A DNA stretch of 64,000 bases from JAJRVM01 sp041752115. GTDB taxonomy: Bacteria > Planctomycetota > Planctomycetia > Pirellulales > Pirellulaceae. Numbering within the stretch: the stretch's first letter is position 1; every line of letters begins with the position of its first letter. Shown here one piece after another: positions 1 through 8,478 of this stretch. A program made the position numbers and the translations under genes. The notes beneath the pieces are model-generated. The model worked only from the letters and a program-made list of their open reading frames with translations. It did no database searches and was not told the origin of the DNA. Where the stretch lies: assembly GCA_041752115.1 (NCBI GenBank), contig JBGSHS010000170.1, positions 1 to 64,000 of the forward strand. Reading direction: 5' to 3'.

Positions 1-276
1 AGCGACGAAGTGGAAATCGACAGCGTCGACGGCTTTCAAGGGCGGGAAAAGGAAGCCGTCCTGATCTCGTGCGTGCGCAGCAACTCGTCGTGCGAAATCG
101 GCTTCCTGGCCGATACACGACGCATGAACGTGGCGCTCACCCGCGCTCGCCGCAAACTGCTGGTCGTCGGCGACAGTGCGACGCTCGGCGGCCATGAGTT
201 CTACTGCGCACTGCTGGCTCACTTCGAGGAAATCGGCGCCTATCATACTGTGTGGGAGGAACCGGACGATATGTGA
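1..276 (+). CDS. Superfamily 1 (UPF1/SMUBP2-like) DNA/RNA helicase, C-terminal fragment
   Basis: Only the last 91 codons are in the window; the reading frame is open from base 1, so the gene starts upstream. The fragment holds the two final motifs of an SF1 helicase: motif V as 'SVDGFQGREKEAVL' and motif VI as 'NVALTRARRKLLVVGD', which carries the arginine finger. The order and spacing match UPF1/IGHMBP2/DNA2-type helicases, which couple ATP hydrolysis to 5'-3' unwinding. Motifs I-IV lie outside the window, so the substrate (DNA or RNA) and any accessory domain cannot be judged. It is convergent with the next gene, with 75 bases between the two stops. Confidence 0.85.
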   Translation, partial: SDEVEIDSVDGFQGREKEAVLISCVRSNSSCEIGFLADTRRMNVALTRARRKLLVVGDSATLGGHEFYCALLAHFEEIGAYHTVWEEPDDM

Positions 277-351
277 ACTCCGGCCGCCGGTGCAAATGCG
301 TTCAGGAAGACAGGAAGATCGTACGACAGAAAGATGAAAGACACGGGACGT

Positions 352-1827
352 TCATGTCACGTCCGGATGGTCCCCCTCCGCCGCCTCGGCGAGCGCCTCC
401 GATTCGACAGAGTGCAGGGGATTGGTGTCCACGACAACCGGAACTGCCGCGTGCAGAATCTTCATCTGGATGTTCAGCTTCAACCCGTCGCAGCGTCCCT
501 GAATGATCTCGAGCAAGTTGCTGTACAGCAGAGATGGATTCTCCTGCGCGTAGTAGCCGCTGATAACGCTGATCAGCCCCAGCAGATCGCTGCAGATGCT
601 CAGATACAGCAGGTTCTCGCGACGCTGGGAGTCGCGGGTCAGGCCAAGCACATCCTTATCGCTCTGGTGCATGCTGATCAGACTGACCAGCGTGTTGAGT
701 TCATTGAATCGCCGGCGATACGTCGTGATCTCCCATCCCAACAGCGCCAGGAACGCCAGGCCGATGTAGATCAAAATACTCAGGAATGCTTCCAGGCCCT
801 GCAGCACCTCGCCGGCATCACTCAGCGTCGGCTCGAACCCCTCGGCGGTAAAATCGCTCGCGTCTTGTTCAGCCAGATGAGCGGCGGCCGCCAGTTGTCG
901 TGGAGTGAGATCGCGACGTGCCACCAGGTAAGTAGCCACGCTGTACGTTCGCACCGTCTGGTCAGGCAACGGTGGAGCTTGTCCCAGGTATCCCGGCGGG
1001 ATCTCTCGCGGTTTCAGATAGTCGAGTGTCAAGGCGTGAGCACCGAGCTCGGGTGAGACGAGTTGAAAGCCGGCTGCCGCCAGTCGTTCGGCAGCAAAGA
1101 GCGTCGCGTCGGCTGCCATATCCTTGACCACAAACAGGGCATCGATGTCGGCGGGAATCGGCCAGGCAGGGTCTCCCTCAAACAATCGCCACTCGTGACT
1201 GTACGACACTTGCGGATGGATATTCCAGCGGGACACAAATGCCTGCGCCACGCTGTGGCTCCCCTGCCCCTGAGCCGACGTCATGATCCGCTTCACGCCG
1301 CGAGGATGATCCACTCCATCGCGCACGAAGTACAGCACAACCTCCGAACTGGAATTTACCAGTCGGGGCAGCTCCTGCGGCACCGGCACACCGCCTTGCA
1401 CAAACGCCACATCCGCCGCTCCGTCGTTGAGTAACTTGACGCTCTCCCGCGACCCTTGTGTCTCAACCGACTGAAACACCACCCGGCCGTCGTGCAGCAG
1501 ATGCTCCTGGAGTTGCACCGCGTCTTCCGGCGGCACAGCGACCAGCAGCGTCGACACATGGTAGAAACGCCAGTAGATCCAGCAGGCGAAGAGCAGCAGC
1601 ATCACCGCCAGAAAGAGGGCCGGCAGTCGGTGCAAGCCCCACGAGCGCCGCAACATTTTCGACACCCGTTTCGCTTCCTGAGCGGAGCTCGCCACGCCGG
1701 CCGCAGCCCGGATGATCCCCGCATGCGCGGGAAGATCCTGCTGCACCCTCGCCACCAGCTCATCGGCGCGGCGAATGACCGGGTCAATCTCTAATCGCAA
1801 CCAGCGGTGAACGCGATCTGGGTTCAT
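352..1827 (-). CDS. TAXI-family (TRAP transporter) solute-receptor-like membrane protein
   Basis: A 491-residue protein with an N-terminal cytoplasmic stretch of about 70 residues, a membrane segment at about 71-87 ('LFLAVMLLLFACWIYW'), a periplasmic type-2 binding-protein fold of roughly 90-345, and a second membrane segment at about 347-366 ('LSILIYIGLAFLALLGW') followed by a 125-residue cytoplasmic tail. The middle resembles TAXI solute receptors: a start such as 'LLVAVPPEDA', then 'LLNDGAADVAFVQGG', the usual 'aDvafvq' block. Normal TAXI receptors are free periplasmic proteins encoded next to a fused DctQM permease. None is visible here, and both ends are anchored, so a ligand-sensing role is as likely as uptake. 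The ligand is unknown. Confidence 0.8.
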   Translation of the reverse strand: MNPDRVHRWLRLEIDPVIRRADELVARVQQDLPAHAGIIRAAAGVASSAQEAKRVSKMLRRSWGLHRLPALFLAVMLLLFACWIYWRFYHVSTLLVAVPPEDAVQLQEHLLHDGRVVFQSVETQGSRESVKLLNDGAADVAFVQGGVPVPQELPRLVNSSSEVVLYFVRDGVDHPRGVKRIMTSAQGQGSHSVAQAFVSRWNIHPQVSYSHEWRLFEGDPAWPIPADIDALFVVKDMAADATLFAAERLAAAGFQLVSPELGAHALTLDYLKPREIPPGYLGQAPPLPDQTVRTYSVATYLVARRDLTPRQLAAAAHLAEQDASDFTAEGFEPTLSDAGEVLQGLEAFLSILIYIGLAFLALLGWEITTYRRRFNELNTLVSLISMHQSDKDVLGLTRDSQRRENLLYLSICSDLLGLISVISGYYAQENPSLLYSNLLEIIQGRCDGLKLNIQMKILHAAVPVVVDTNPLHSVESEALAEAAEGDHPDVT

Positions 1828-2174
1828 GCGTAGGATTCCCGTCGTATGCCAGAGGAAATCTCGAAATCTGCGTGCTTATTCGCTGCCAGAGGCTGGCCCT
1901 TGGATTCGTTCACCTGAAGGCCGATGGCGACCCCGCAGCAAGTGTCGAGCGATCTCAGCTCTCCAACGGCTGGACAGTCTCGCACTGTCCGCCATGCGCC
2001 GCAAGTGCCGATCCTACGCGCAAGCTCGACGTGTGGCCGCTGCAGCACCCTAACCAATCCATAACCGAGTCGCCAAAGGACGTAGATCAGATGAACGAGC
2101 CGAAATCGGAAGACTTCGTGCTGAGGTACGAGCTTGTCAGCCGACGGCCAAGCTGGTCCTGACACGTGCTGCAA
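1828..2174 (-). pseudogene. Possible decayed copy of a small RLVH-motif membrane protein
   Basis: Around 2070-2120 the minus strand encodes 'FRFRLVHLIYVLW', close to 'LRLRLVHPVYVVTLVAAS' of the ORF just upstream (2087-2329). The DNA over the shared part is also similar. The similarity then stops and the rest of the frame looks non-coding. This may be a degraded duplicate. Support is weak. Confidence 0.2.
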
Positions 2175-2329
2175 CCTCCCACCAATCCGACATTGGGGCC
2201 GCAGAGCCAGATACTCGCCGCCACCAGAGTGACGACGTAGACGGGATGGACGAGCCGTAGCCTCAACCGACGCTCGATTCCACCTGGCGTCCGATCAGGT
2301 TGTATCGGGTATTCGAGCGAATCGGACAT
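2087..2329 (-). CDS. Hypothetical small membrane protein (RLVHPVYV motif)
   Basis: An 80-residue ORF with one hydrophobic stretch at about residues 28-52 ('VHPVYVVTLVAASIWLCGPN'), preceded by a basic 'RRLRLRL' segment. Short planctomycete proteins with an 'RxRLVHLIYV' membrane start are something I recall in general, not a named family. There is no strong ribosome binding site. The C-terminal third reads poorly. It sits between the TAXI-like gene and the fucose-isomerase-like gene, all on the minus strand. It could be a genuine small protein, a truncated one, or chance. Confidence 0.3.
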   Translation of the reverse strand: MSDSLEYPIQPDRTPGGIERRLRLRLVHPVYVVTLVAASIWLCGPNVGLVGGCSTCQDQLGRRLTSSYLSTKSSDFGSFI

Positions 2330-2349
2330 CTCGATTCTACCTGTCCGCT

Positions 2350-3936
2350 TCAGGAGAGTTGCTGCCAGGTCAGGCCGAGCTTGCGAGCCGCATAGCCGAC
2401 TTCCCGCAAGTGATCTCCATAGGCAGTCATCCAGTGGAAGCCCGGCATCTGCTCGGCCAACACCTTGTCAGAGCAGTCATAGCGCACATCGATCTGCGAG
2501 CGGCAGATCGGCAGCAGCGGCGCCGCTTCAATGGTGGCGCGCAGCCCCACCCACCGCTGGGCCCGGAAATCAGGAATGATATTCGTAACGACTTGCCCCA
2601 CGGGCATCTCGACTTTCGGAGCCGCTCCGTAGTCCGACTCGAAATGCGTCATGATCCTTACCGCATCCTGAGTAGCGCCACTCAACTTGCGCGGAGCCGT
2701 GCAATGTGCCAGTGTGATGAGTCCGTGGTGCGGATAGGTCGGATCGTTCAGGAAGACCGGTTTCCCCGTGATATTGGCCAGCAGAATTCCAGCCGGAATC
2801 ACCACGAAATCGGATTCACAGAATGCCAGATACCCGTCGTCGTTGAGCGTACTCAGTGTCAGACAGGCAGTCGTCTGAGCCATCGGCATGATGGTCCCCA
2901 TGCACCCGTTAATCGTCAGCGCTCGGCAGTCGGCCTCCGCCATGACGCGACGGAAGATCTGGTCCAGAAGAAACGCATTGTCCACATAAGAGCGTTTTGT
3001 CTCCAACGCTACATCCGCCTGCGCAAGATACGCGTCAGCGCGCTGGCGTGCCAACTCCACCGCGCCCGCGTCGCTCCTCGCAGTTTCGATCAACTTGCTC
3101 AATTCGTCATAGGGAAGTGTCTGGATGTCGAGCTGGCAGCGTTTGCTCGCCAGCTCGGGAATCATTCCGGCAGGCTGCGCCCAGCCACCTGGTCCGCCGA
3201 CCGCCACAATCCGACTTCCCACCGTGTTCCTCAGCCCACAGTGAGCTCGCAGGCGCCAGAGCACTTCATCCATGCTGTCGACGACCACATCCTCGTAACC
3301 GACCGATTTCGTGGCCAGCTCGTCGGTGTGCTGGTGCAGGAATCGAGCCATCGCTCCTTCGTACCAGTAGTAGAGCGGTCCCGACTTGTGCCGTACGAAG
3401 AAGAGAACACGTTTGCCCAACGCATCGATGTGATTGACGTTCGCCATCAGATCGCCGCCGCCGTCTCCGCCGGCATAGAACAACAGGACGTCGGCCTGCC
3501 GTATGTCGTCGTTATGAGCGGCCAGTTCATCGGGACGTCGGATGGTTGCCAGCGGGAGAAAGCTGAGCGGGAAGTCGCTCTTAGCCTTCAGTTGTTCCAG
3601 TTCTCCTTCGATCCGAGCCACCTCGTCGCGCACGTCCTCCGGCGTTTCGATCCCGCCCCAGTTGCGCCAACTGGTCAGCGGACTTCGCTTGGGCTGCGGA
3701 TAACTGAACACCGGTTTGACAACCAGAGCATTCCGGGATGGCGGCATGAGCAGTTCGTGCGAGCTGGTTGCCGCCGAGAGAATCCCCGTCAGCGCCGATC
3801 CGAGCATCCCCAGTCCGCCGGCAAGTACCGAAGTGGCACTGTGCGATGATTCGTGCGCTGTTGTCGACTGAGCGCGGCCGTCAGGACAACAACAGTGCTG
3901 GACGGGACTCCCGGATTCGATCTGACGCGTGCACAT
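2350..3936 (-). CDS. L-fucose/L-arabinose isomerase-like protein (sugar isomerase family)
   Basis: A 528-residue protein. The body from about residue 70 matches the L-fucose isomerase-related family of planctomycetes: 'SWRNWGGIETPEDV', 'CGLRNTVGSRIVAVGGPGGW', 'LTINGCMGTIMPMAQTTACL', 'FESDYGAAPKVEMP' and 'MPGFHWMTAYGDH'. Members are predicted to interconvert aldose and ketose forms or act on modified sugars; the substrate here is unknown. A close paralogue lies at 31425-33020 and aligns along the whole length. The paralogue's leader has a twin-arginine signal; here the matching stretch ('SVLAGGLGMLGSALTGILSA') is hydrophobic but lacks the RR pair, so export is doubtful. A cysteine-rich start ('VQHCCCPDG') is shared by both. 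Divergent from the oxidoreductase at 4342. Confidence 0.85.
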   Translation of the reverse strand: MCTRQIESGSPVQHCCCPDGRAQSTTAHESSHSATSVLAGGLGMLGSALTGILSAATSSHELLMPPSRNALVVKPVFSYPQPKRSPLTSWRNWGGIETPEDVRDEVARIEGELEQLKAKSDFPLSFLPLATIRRPDELAAHNDDIRQADVLLFYAGGDGGGDLMANVNHIDALGKRVLFFVRHKSGPLYYWYEGAMARFLHQHTDELATKSVGYEDVVVDSMDEVLWRLRAHCGLRNTVGSRIVAVGGPGGWAQPAGMIPELASKRCQLDIQTLPYDELSKLIETARSDAGAVELARQRADAYLAQADVALETKRSYVDNAFLLDQIFRRVMAEADCRALTINGCMGTIMPMAQTTACLTLSTLNDDGYLAFCESDFVVIPAGILLANITGKPVFLNDPTYPHHGLITLAHCTAPRKLSGATQDAVRIMTHFESDYGAAPKVEMPVGQVVTNIIPDFRAQRWVGLRATIEAAPLLPICRSQIDVRYDCSDKVLAEQMPGFHWMTAYGDHLREVGYAARKLGLTWQQLS

Positions 3937-4341
3937 GGCAACAACTCCTCATAGGCGGTGGGCGGTTCTCCAGCGCCATACATCGGCACCTGGTATCGCG
4001 TTTCGTACCCTCTTCAAGGTTCCCGCCGCCGGTCTTCACCGTGCACCGCGATGGCGCGGCGGCCAGTGTGCGCTGCCTCAACAGGCACACGAAGACGTCA
4101 ACAGAACATCTTTGATCGTATCGCCGTCGCGGGGCAATTGCGATATACCGTCGCGGGAGTCTTTTCCGATTTCGCCCAGTTTCGCAGCCCTCGCAGACGT
4201 GCCACAATAGGAATTGTCTGTGGACAGAACACGTGCGTGGCCGGCACACAACACGTGGCAGTTCCACAAGTCATCGAAATCCTTCCGAAACAGAATAGGT
4301 TCGTCGCCGTAAGACACACGTTTCCGAACAGGAGATAAGTA
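3937..4341. other. Divergent intergenic region, no gene seen
   Basis: 405 bases between two divergent sugar-metabolism genes. It should hold both promoters. A short dyad ACAAT-AGGA-ATTGT lies near 4206-4219. I could not fix a convincing -35/-10 pair. Confidence 0.4.
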
Positions 4342-5685
4342 GTGACACAGGGCAAGAAACAGCGAAACACCGTCGATCGACGCGGCTTTCTGCGGCACAG
4401 CGCCGCCTGGAGTGGACTGATCGCCAGCGGGTTCTTTGTCAATCCGTCGCGTGCGGACCAGTCCGATTCCCCGAACGAACGCCTGAACATTGCGGCCGTC
4501 GGCTCCACGGGCCGAGCCGGCGCCAACATTGAAGAGGTCATGGCCGTACCCGGCCAGAACATCATCGCGATCGCAGATGTCGATTCGGCGTTGCTCGACA
4601 AGGGAGCAGTTCCCTATCCGGCCGCGCGAAAATATCGCGACTTTCGCGTGATGCTGGAAAAAGAAGCGGACCACATCGATGCGGTCCTGGTCGGCACTCC
4701 GGACCATACGCATGCGCCGGCGGCTGCGATGGCTCTGCGCCTGAAAAAACATGTCTACTGTGAGAAGCCGCTCACGCACACGGTTCTGGAAGCGCGCACG
4801 CTGGCTCAACTGGCGGCCCAGAACAAACTGGTTACTCAGATGGGCACGCAAATCCATGCCGGCGATAACTACCGTCGCGTGGTGGAACTGGTGCAGCGCG
4901 ACGCGATCGGCAAGATTCGAGAGGTGCATGTGTGGGCAGCCGCACAGTACACGGGAGCCAAATTCACGACCGGGACCCCGGCTCCTCCAAGCCTCGACTG
5001 GGACCTGTGGCTCGGTCCGGCTACCGCACGTCCTTACAGCGAAGGCGTGCATCCGTTCGCTTGGCGCCGCTTCTGGGACTATGGCACCGGTGCCCTCGGC
5101 GATTTCGGTTGCCACTTCATGGATCTGGCCCACTGGGCACTCGATCTGCGCAACCCGGTGAGTATCCGAGCGGAAGGACCGCCGGTCGATCCGGTCAGCG
5201 CTCCGGAGTGGTGCATTGTCCACTATGAGTATCCAGCGCGGGGCGACCTGCCGCCTGTGAATCTGACCTGGTACGACAGTGGGAAGAAACCGGACCTGCT
5301 GGCGACGATCCAAGATGCCGATGGAAAGCCGATCGAGTGGAGTAGCGGCCAGTTGTTCGTAGGTGAGCGCGGCATGATACTGTCTGACTACGGACGCCAC
5401 ATGCTGCTGCCGCAGGATGCGTTCACAAACTACCAGCGGCCCGAACCGTTCATCCCGACCTCCGTCGGGCATCACAGAGAATGGCTGGATGCCATCCGCG
5501 AAGGAGGCACAACCACCTGCAATTTTGATTATTCCGGAGCGCTCACTGAAGCCGTGCTCTTGGGGGTTGTCGCCTATCGGAGTGGCGAAGCACTCGAATG
5601 GGACTCGGCCAACCTGCAAGTGACCAACTCGCCGGCCGCTCAATCGCTCATCCACACCGAGTACCGCCAAGGCTGGACGCTCTGA
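4342..5685 (+). CDS. Gfo/Idh/MocA family oxidoreductase, Tat-exported
   Basis: 447 residues from a GTG start at 4342, chosen because AGGAG lies 7 bases upstream (4330-4334) and because it gives a complete Tat signal ('DRRGFLRHSAAWSG') ending near residue 35. The NAD(P)-binding Rossmann domain starts at about residue 46 ('IAAVGSTGRAGANIEE'), and the family EKP signature is present in 'HVYCEKPLTH' near residue 140. The C-terminal GFO_IDH_MocA domain includes 'GTGALGDFGCHFMD', with the usual histidine. Planctomycete genomes carry many Tat-exported members, presumed to oxidise or epimerise sugars or inositol-like compounds in the periplasm. The substrate is unknown. A GC-rich hairpin follows 47 bases after the stop. 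Confidence 0.9.
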   Translation: MTQGKKQRNTVDRRGFLRHSAAWSGLIASGFFVNPSRADQSDSPNERLNIAAVGSTGRAGANIEEVMAVPGQNIIAIADVDSALLDKGAVPYPAARKYRDFRVMLEKEADHIDAVLVGTPDHTHAPAAAMALRLKKHVYCEKPLTHTVLEARTLAQLAAQNKLVTQMGTQIHAGDNYRRVVELVQRDAIGKIREVHVWAAAQYTGAKFTTGTPAPPSLDWDLWLGPATARPYSEGVHPFAWRRFWDYGTGALGDFGCHFMDLAHWALDLRNPVSIRAEGPPVDPVSAPEWCIVHYEYPARGDLPPVNLTWYDSGKKPDLLATIQDADGKPIEWSSGQLFVGERGMILSDYGRHMLLPQDAFTNYQRPEPFIPTSVGHHREWLDAIREGGTTTCNFDYSGALTEAVLLGVVAYRSGEALEWDSANLQVTNSPAAQSLIHTEYRQGWTL

Positions 5686-5732
5686 AGCAGACTTGTGGGA
5701 TTGAACCGCTGACTTGCTCGCACATGCCCGCG

Positions 5733-5762
5733 CCCCACGTGCCTCACGATCGGCACGTGGGG
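5733..5762 (+). terminator. Terminator-like hairpin after the Gfo/Idh/MocA gene
   Basis: Perfect 11-bp inverted repeat CCCCACGTGCC / GGCACGTGGGG with an 8-base loop, starting 47 bases after the stop at 5685. The tail (TGATGCTATTAATG) is only weakly T-rich, so it may be a Rho-assisted or mRNA-stabilising hairpin. Confidence 0.55.
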
Positions 5763-5945
5763 TGATGCTATTAATGAACCGCAGGACGGCATCGGCTCTC
5801 GCGATACCCACACCATTGCGGGCAGGGTTCTTCGTGCAGAGGCGGAGTATCGCCGTAGGAAGTTTCCTGAGGGGACAGCATGTCCAGGTCGTTCGCCAAC
5901 AAGGGCCCGACGCAGGGCCGTCGGCCTCTCCATACTGTCCAGACG

Positions 5946-5985
5946 GTGTCGATACAATCGACACAGCTGTCGATATCATCGACAG
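5946..5985. promoter_or_regulatory. Two tandem 19-bp dyads, operator-like
   Basis: GTGTCGAT-ACA-ATCGACAC at 5946-5964 is followed by CTGTCGAT-ATC-ATCGACAG at 5967-5985. The starts are 21 bp apart, about two helical turns, so two dimers could bind the same face of the DNA. The first includes TACAAT, which could also serve as a -10 element, but I see no good -35. It lies 460 bases upstream of the gene at 6445. The binding protein is unknown. Confidence 0.4.
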
Positions 5986-6251
5986 CCGTGGGCAATTCGT
6001 CGTATCGTCGAAGTGGCTCGACAGCGGCATGGAAGTACAATTTCGGGCAGAACACTCGGTTAATTCCGCCATGCAATGCGACTGTCGCATACCAACGCCT
6101 GATCGGGCGTCAGCAGACGGAGTGGTTGGGCCTCCAATGAGCATCTCGCGATGATCATCCGGTTAAGTCCGCTCGATCAGACCAGCAACACCCTACACTG
6201 AGCACTTGCCGCGGCAGCGCCAGCCGACCGGGTGCCGAACCACCCGACGAG

Positions 6252-6279
6252 TTGCCCATCGAGGCGGGTACGCTAGACT
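6252..6279 (+). promoter_or_regulatory. Weak promoter candidate for the prenyltransferase-fold gene
   Basis: TTGCCC (6252-6257) and TAGACT (6274-6279) with a 16-base spacer. Each matches four of six consensus bases. The implied leader is about 160 bases. Confidence 0.25.
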
Positions 6280-6444
6280 ATTAGACATGTGGTCACCACT
6301 GGCCACAGTCTTGGCGGTGGAAGGGTGCGCGGCGAATGGGCGGTGTGTGAATGAGTCGCCACGCGGACTCCACTTCAGGTTCCCATCTTCTGGCTCATTT
6401 CCTCTTGCTGTTGAGGCAACAGAACAATAATCAGGAGCACACAG

Positions 6445-7599
6445 ATGACCTTCATCGGCATGCGCTACTTGTCTCGTATTGTGATTACCTCCCTGGTCTT
6501 GCTCGCCGCAGCCCCGGCACTGGCCGATGATTCGCCGAAGAACGGCGTCGATCAGGCAGCCTATCGGCAGGCGGTCTCGAAGGCGATCGATTACCTGCGT
6601 AACAAAGGCGCAGCGGAAGACGGTTCGTACAGCAGTTTTGCCGGGATTGGACCGACCGCTTTGATTACGACAGCCATGCTGCGACACAGACAGCCCGCCG
6701 ATGCACCGCATATCGCGAGGAGCCTGGAATACCTGAAGAAGTTTGTCCAGGAAGATGGCGGCATCTATCCTCCCGGTTCAAACTACAGGAACTATGAGAC
6801 CTGTCTATCGGTCATCTGCTTTGAACTGGCCAACGGCAAGGGAGAGTACCGGGAGCTGCTGGATCATGCCGAAGCGTTCATCAAGCAGGAGCAATGGGAT
6901 GCGGGTGAGAACACGGATCCTTCCGACACGGCATATGGCGGTGCGGGTTACGGGCGACACAAACGTCCCGATCTGTCGAACACCAGCTTCTTCATGGATG
7001 CCTTGAAAGCAGCAGGCACTGATGCAGATGATGAGGCAGTGCAACGGGCATTGATTTTCATTTCACGTTGCCAGAACCTGGAATCAGAGCACAACACGAC
7101 CCAGTTCGCTGCCAAGGTGAACGATGGTGGCTTCTATTACACGATTGCCGCGGGTGGGTCGAGCATGGCGGGAACCACAGAGAACGGCGGTCTGAGAAGC
7201 TACGGATCGATGACCTATGCCGGACTCAAGAGCATGATCTATGCAGGCCTGGGCCCGGAAGATCCGCGCGTCAAGGCCGCACTCGCGTGGATCGGAAAGC
7301 ACTACGATCTGAGCGAGAATCCTGGCATGGGCAATGCCGGACTCTATTACTACTACAACACCTTCGCCAAAGCGCTCGAAGCTTATGGCCAAGACACATT
7401 CGTGGATGAAGCTGGCCAGGAACACGACTGGCGCGCTGAACTGGCAGCCGCGATCATCGAACGTCAGCAACCGGATGGTTCGTGGGTCAACCAGAACGAT
7501 CGATGGCTGGAAGGTGATCCGAATCTCTGTACCGGCTATGCTCTGCTGGCGTTGAGCTACTGCCAGCCGAAATCGACACCAGAGTCGACGGACAAGTAA
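6445..7599 (+). CDS. Secreted prenyltransferase/squalene-oxidase repeat protein
   Basis: 384 residues. AGGAG at 6433-6437 lies 7 bases before the ATG. A Sec signal peptide covers about residues 1-27 ('IVITSLVLLAAAPALAD'). The mature protein is an alpha/alpha toroid built from repeated units such as 'QEDGGIYPPG', 'NDGGFYYT' and 'QQPDGSWVNQ'; the last is a textbook QW-type repeat. The family includes squalene-hopene cyclases and prenyltransferase beta subunits, but the DxDD acid motif of cyclases is absent, so this is unlikely to be a terpene cyclase. Exported planctomycete proteins of this size and fold are common and have no assigned function. No obvious operon partner. Confidence 0.85.
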   Translation: MTFIGMRYLSRIVITSLVLLAAAPALADDSPKNGVDQAAYRQAVSKAIDYLRNKGAAEDGSYSSFAGIGPTALITTAMLRHRQPADAPHIARSLEYLKKFVQEDGGIYPPGSNYRNYETCLSVICFELANGKGEYRELLDHAEAFIKQEQWDAGENTDPSDTAYGGAGYGRHKRPDLSNTSFFMDALKAAGTDADDEAVQRALIFISRCQNLESEHNTTQFAAKVNDGGFYYTIAAGGSSMAGTTENGGLRSYGSMTYAGLKSMIYAGLGPEDPRVKAALAWIGKHYDLSENPGMGNAGLYYYYNTFAKALEAYGQDTFVDEAGQEHDWRAELAAAIIERQQPDGSWVNQNDRWLEGDPNLCTGYALLALSYCQPKSTPESTDK

Positions 7600-7761
7600 G
7601 ACGGCACGCGCACCGCAGATTTCCAGTGGCCAATCCCGTGATTGCCGACCGTGATGCGGCAACTTGCCCGGGGGGTTTGCGCGTCAACACGCAGTGATAC
7701 GCCGAATACGTCACTCCGCGAAATACCGCGCACGCACTTCCTCGAGTGGATAGTCGATGAT

Positions 7762-8076
7762 TTATGGCGGACGCTCCCTGGCCAGTTCGCATAGCCTCCG
7801 CCAGCCGCGGGTAACCAGCTCCTCTTGCTGTCGAACATGCTGCGAGTCGGCCAGCCGCTTATCCCAATCTCCTTCGACTCGAACCGGCAGAAAGTCCTCC
7901 GCCACAATAAACTGCGCGATCAGCGGATCACAGAGTATGTGGCGTTCCGGATATTCGTGCAACAGCTCCGGCTGGATCTGGCCAATGACAAACCGCAAGT
8001 ACAAAGCACTTTCCGAGATCTGCTCGACCTCTTCACCGCAGACGGCGCAGAGGTAACCTTGGTCGCATTTCGCCAT
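7762..8076 (-). CDS. Small conserved hypothetical protein with N-terminal CxxC
   Basis: 104 residues starting 'MAKCDQGYLCAVCGEEVEQI'. The cysteines at about residues 4, 10 and 13 suggest a small metal-binding knuckle. The rest is hydrophilic with 'ESALYLRFVIG' and 'PERHILCDPLIAQFIV', so a fourth cysteine (near residue 49) follows. It resembles short planctomycete proteins of this start that I have seen without a function. A good sigma-70 type promoter (8128-8155) sits 52 bases upstream on the same strand, which supports it being real against the overlapping frames. It is divergent from the ECF sigma gene. Confidence 0.7.
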   Translation of the reverse strand: MAKCDQGYLCAVCGEEVEQISESALYLRFVIGQIQPELLHEYPERHILCDPLIAQFIVAEDFLPVRVEGDWDKRLADSQHVRQQEELVTRGWRRLCELARERPP

Positions 8077-8127
8077 GGCACACTCGGATCGAAGTTGGTT
8101 TATGGGAGGGTGGAAGTGAGTTGAGCG

Positions 8128-8155
8128 ATTGTATCTCCAAGGGAGCCTCCGTCAA
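8128..8155 (-). promoter_or_regulatory. Promoter of the small CxxC protein gene
   Basis: On the minus strand TTGACG (8155-8150), a 16-base spacer and TACAAT (8133-8128). Both boxes match five of six bases. The start codon is 51 bases downstream of the -10. Confidence 0.55.
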
Positions 8156-8167
8156 TTCAAACTGTGG

Positions 8168-8195
8168 GTGACGTCTCTCAGCGGGCTGCTATAAA
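8168..8195 (+). promoter_or_regulatory. Promoter candidate for the ECF sigma gene
   Basis: GTGACG (8168-8173), a 16-base spacer and TATAAA (8190-8195). It is back to back with the minus-strand promoter at 8128-8155. The leader to the chosen start would be about 280 bases. The 402-base region 8077-8478 shows nothing else. Confidence 0.4.
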
Positions 8196-8478
8196 ATCGC
8201 AGGTGTGGTCGTGGGGGACGCGGCTTCAAGTCCGCTTAGGGGTTTTCTGCCTGGCTCATCCTGTAGCCCCACTGCACATCGGTTTCCGGCGGACGTCTGT
8301 CGTGCGGTAGGCGTGTGAGCGGAGCCGCTCCCGTCGACGGGTGCCGGCGATGTCATCTCAGGGAAACCGATCCTGCCAGGCAGGAGGATTTCAGATTTTC
8401 TCGCCAGATTTCGTCATGCGATCGCCGCAACGGTGGCAGTATCTATCGGAAGACCTGACGTTGGGGAGCAAAGGGAAT

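Larger units (their letters stand above)
5686..6444. other. Long intergenic region without a convincing gene
   Basis: 759 bases between the oxidoreductase and the prenyltransferase-fold gene. Open frames on both strands here have no recognisable domain. It contains a terminator-like hairpin (5733-5762), two tandem dyads (5946-5985) and a weak promoter candidate (6252-6279). Confidence 0.5.

Noticed and set aside
2359..3849. 496-codon plus-strand frame
   Set aside because: Antisense to the isomerase-like gene; no recognisable motif.
4078..6144. 688-codon open frame on the minus strand
   Set aside because: It is antisense to the well-supported Gfo/Idh/MocA gene and has no domain or signal; it results from GC-rich codon structure.
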